Assembly: GCF_025148635.1 (NCBI RefSeq)
Contig: NZ_CP102269.1
Span: forward strand, 4,712,001-4,776,000
From: Butyricimonas virosa
Lineage (GTDB): Bacteria > Bacteroidota > Bacteroidia > Bacteroidales > Marinifilaceae
Direction of reading: 5' to 3'
Length of the DNA stretch: 64,000 bases
Position numbers and translations under genes: made by a program. Numbering within the stretch: position 1 is the stretch's first letter; every line of letters starts with the position of its first letter. Shown here piece after piece: positions 63,078 through 64,000 of this stretch. Below the pieces are notes generated by a model, which was not told the DNA's origin, did not search any database, and worked only from the letters and a program-made list of their open reading frames with translations.

Positions 63078-64000
63078 ATGAATTTAGAGGGTAAACAACA
63101 GATATGGAAGGATTATCAGAAAGAGATAGCCGATGATCACTATTTTTACGCGAGAAGTTGTATCCGCCAGACTTTCTTCCCGGGTTCGGAATGGGCTTAC
63201 CTGGATATTATGAAGAATAAACTGGCGAAAGATGTTATTGATGATCCGCGACACACGACTTGCACCGGGATTGGCTATCACTCGGACATCGTTCCGGCAG
63301 AGACAATCATGACGGTAGTCGCCCGACATTTTGCCCTTATGACCGAAGCCGGGTACGAAAATATGACTCCCTCCTGCATCACTTCTTTCGGTATTTATAC
63401 CGAGATTCTGGAGACATGGCACCACCACCCGGAAGTAGAAGAAAAAATCAGGGAATTCCTTTGGAAAGCCACCAAACGGGAATTTAAAAAACCTAGAAAT
63501 CTTGCTCACACATCAGACATAATCTATAAGTTCAGAAACGAGATCGCTGCCCAGGCAAAATACAAGCTGGTAGACGTTCACACCGGAAGGCCTCTTCGAG
63601 GGGTGGATCACATCGGGTGTCATTACTCGAAAATGTTCCCCACGAAAGGAATCGGTGGAGCCGAATTTCCGGCCGTATTATCCGGTATGATTTATGCCTG
63701 GGGCGGCGATGTAATCGATTACCCGGAAAGAAGACATTGTTGCGGTTTCGGTTTTCGTCAGTATCTCGTGATGGCCAACCGGGGATATTCCGTGGCCAAC
63801 TCTAAAAAGAAATTTGAATCCATGCAACCTTACGAACCCGACTTTATCGTGGCAAACTGTCCGGGGTGCGCCATGTTCATGGATAAATGGCAATACACGA
63901 TCAGCGAGATGGAAGGCACCACCTACGGACAGGACGGATACGGTATTCCCGTGCTGACTTACGAGGAACTCACGGCACTTGTCCTGGGGTATGACCCATG
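63078..64000 (+). CDS. heterodisulfide reductase subunit B-like protein (3' end outside window)
   Basis: About 307 residues are visible, starting MNLEGKQQIW. The second CCG domain is typical: GCHYSKMF, HCCGFGFRQ and NCPGCAMFMD. The first is degenerate: SCIRQTFFP and TTCTGIGYH, where TCTG replaces the expected CC-G, and a lone Cys in TPSCITSFG. It pairs with the HdrC-like gene upstream. The frame is open to the last base, so the C terminus is missing. Probably a non-cubane iron-sulfur subunit of an energy-conserving redox complex. Confidence 0.85.
   Translation, partial: MNLEGKQQIWKDYQKEIADDHYFYARSCIRQTFFPGSEWAYLDIMKNKLAKDVIDDPRHTTCTGIGYHSDIVPAETIMTVVARHFALMTEAGYENMTPSCITSFGIYTEILETWHHHPEVEEKIREFLWKATKREFKKPRNLAHTSDIIYKFRNEIAAQAKYKLVDVHTGRPLRGVDHIGCHYSKMFPTKGIGGAEFPAVLSGMIYAWGGDVIDYPERRHCCGFGFRQYLVMANRGYSVANSKKKFESMQPYEPDFIVANCPGCAMFMDKWQYTISEMEGTTYGQDGYGIPVLTYEELTALVLGYDP

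Overview
The window is from a Bacteroidota chromosome, most likely order Bacteroidales. The evidence is UpxY/NusG-type capsule antiterminators, sigma-ABfr-style promoters (TTTG then TAnnTTTG), DUF6266 proteins, an S9B dipeptidyl peptidase IV, a pseudouridine synthase with a long Arg/Asp/Asn-rich leader region, and a parE-parC-like topoisomerase pair. HdrC/HdrB-like genes and the overall style would fit Odoribacteraceae (Odoribacter/Butyricimonas), but that family-level guess is weak.

Layout. (1) 1-15.6 kb is surface polysaccharide locus 1. A FlaA1/CapD-like dehydratase and a UpxY antiterminator lie on the minus strand at 15593-13129, and an epimerase plus WecA-like phosphosugar transferase lie on the minus strand at 1619-1. 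Between them sits a plus-strand block (1998-9926): a nucleotidyltransferase/PLP-enzyme fusion, Wzz, Wzx, a CDP-alcohol phosphotransferase, a Wzy-like polymerase and two family-2 glycosyltransferases. A RloA/RloB (AbiL-like) defence pair, with rloB frameshifted, is at 12353-9978. (2) 15.7-35.5 kb is a housekeeping region: RluB-type pseudouridine synthase, LptF/G permease, Tgt, DPP IV, PepD, acyl-CoA synthetase, FAH-like protein, nitroreductase, AddB-like nuclease, shikimate kinase, topoisomerase IV-like A and B subunits, BirA. (3) 35.6-41.3 kb is a scrambled accessory patch: a DUF6266 protein with a small membrane protein, a truncated DUF4143 ATPase, a glycosyltransferase whose start is hit by a complete IS21-family element (2780 bp, 8-bp target duplication), and an imperfect ~65-bp direct repeat. 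(4) 41.4-58.4 kb is surface polysaccharide locus 2, all minus strand: UpxY, a UpxZ-like protein, a 4-amino-sugar pathway (dehydratase, DegT aminotransferase, ATP-grasp, acetyltransferase, CBS-nucleotidyltransferase), glycosyltransferases, Wzx, an EpsG-type Wzy, UDP-sugar dehydrogenase, a GT26 enzyme, epimerase and WecA-like transferase. (5) 58.6-61.3 kb is a phage-derived-looking cassette (unknown protein, 3TM-type holin-like protein, amidase, divergent DUF6266-like protein). (6) 61.5-64 kb is rubrerythrin and an HdrC/HdrB-like iron-sulfur pair, the latter cut by the window edge.

How it works together. Both loci appear to use a UpxY antiterminator near the start and a two-gene initiating module (epimerase plus polyprenyl-phosphate sugar-phosphate transferase) at the end. 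They carry the Wzx/Wzy route, with nucleotide-sugar synthesis, lipid-linked assembly, flipping and polymerisation. Locus 1 adds a possible CDP-alcohol branch that could decorate the glycan with a phospho-(amino)alcohol. The most notable regulatory structure is upstream of locus 2: a sigma-ABfr-like promoter (58297-58325) lying between perfect 12-bp inverted repeats (58276-58287 and 58415-58426). This is the architecture of a phase-variable invertible capsule promoter, here drawn in the ON orientation.
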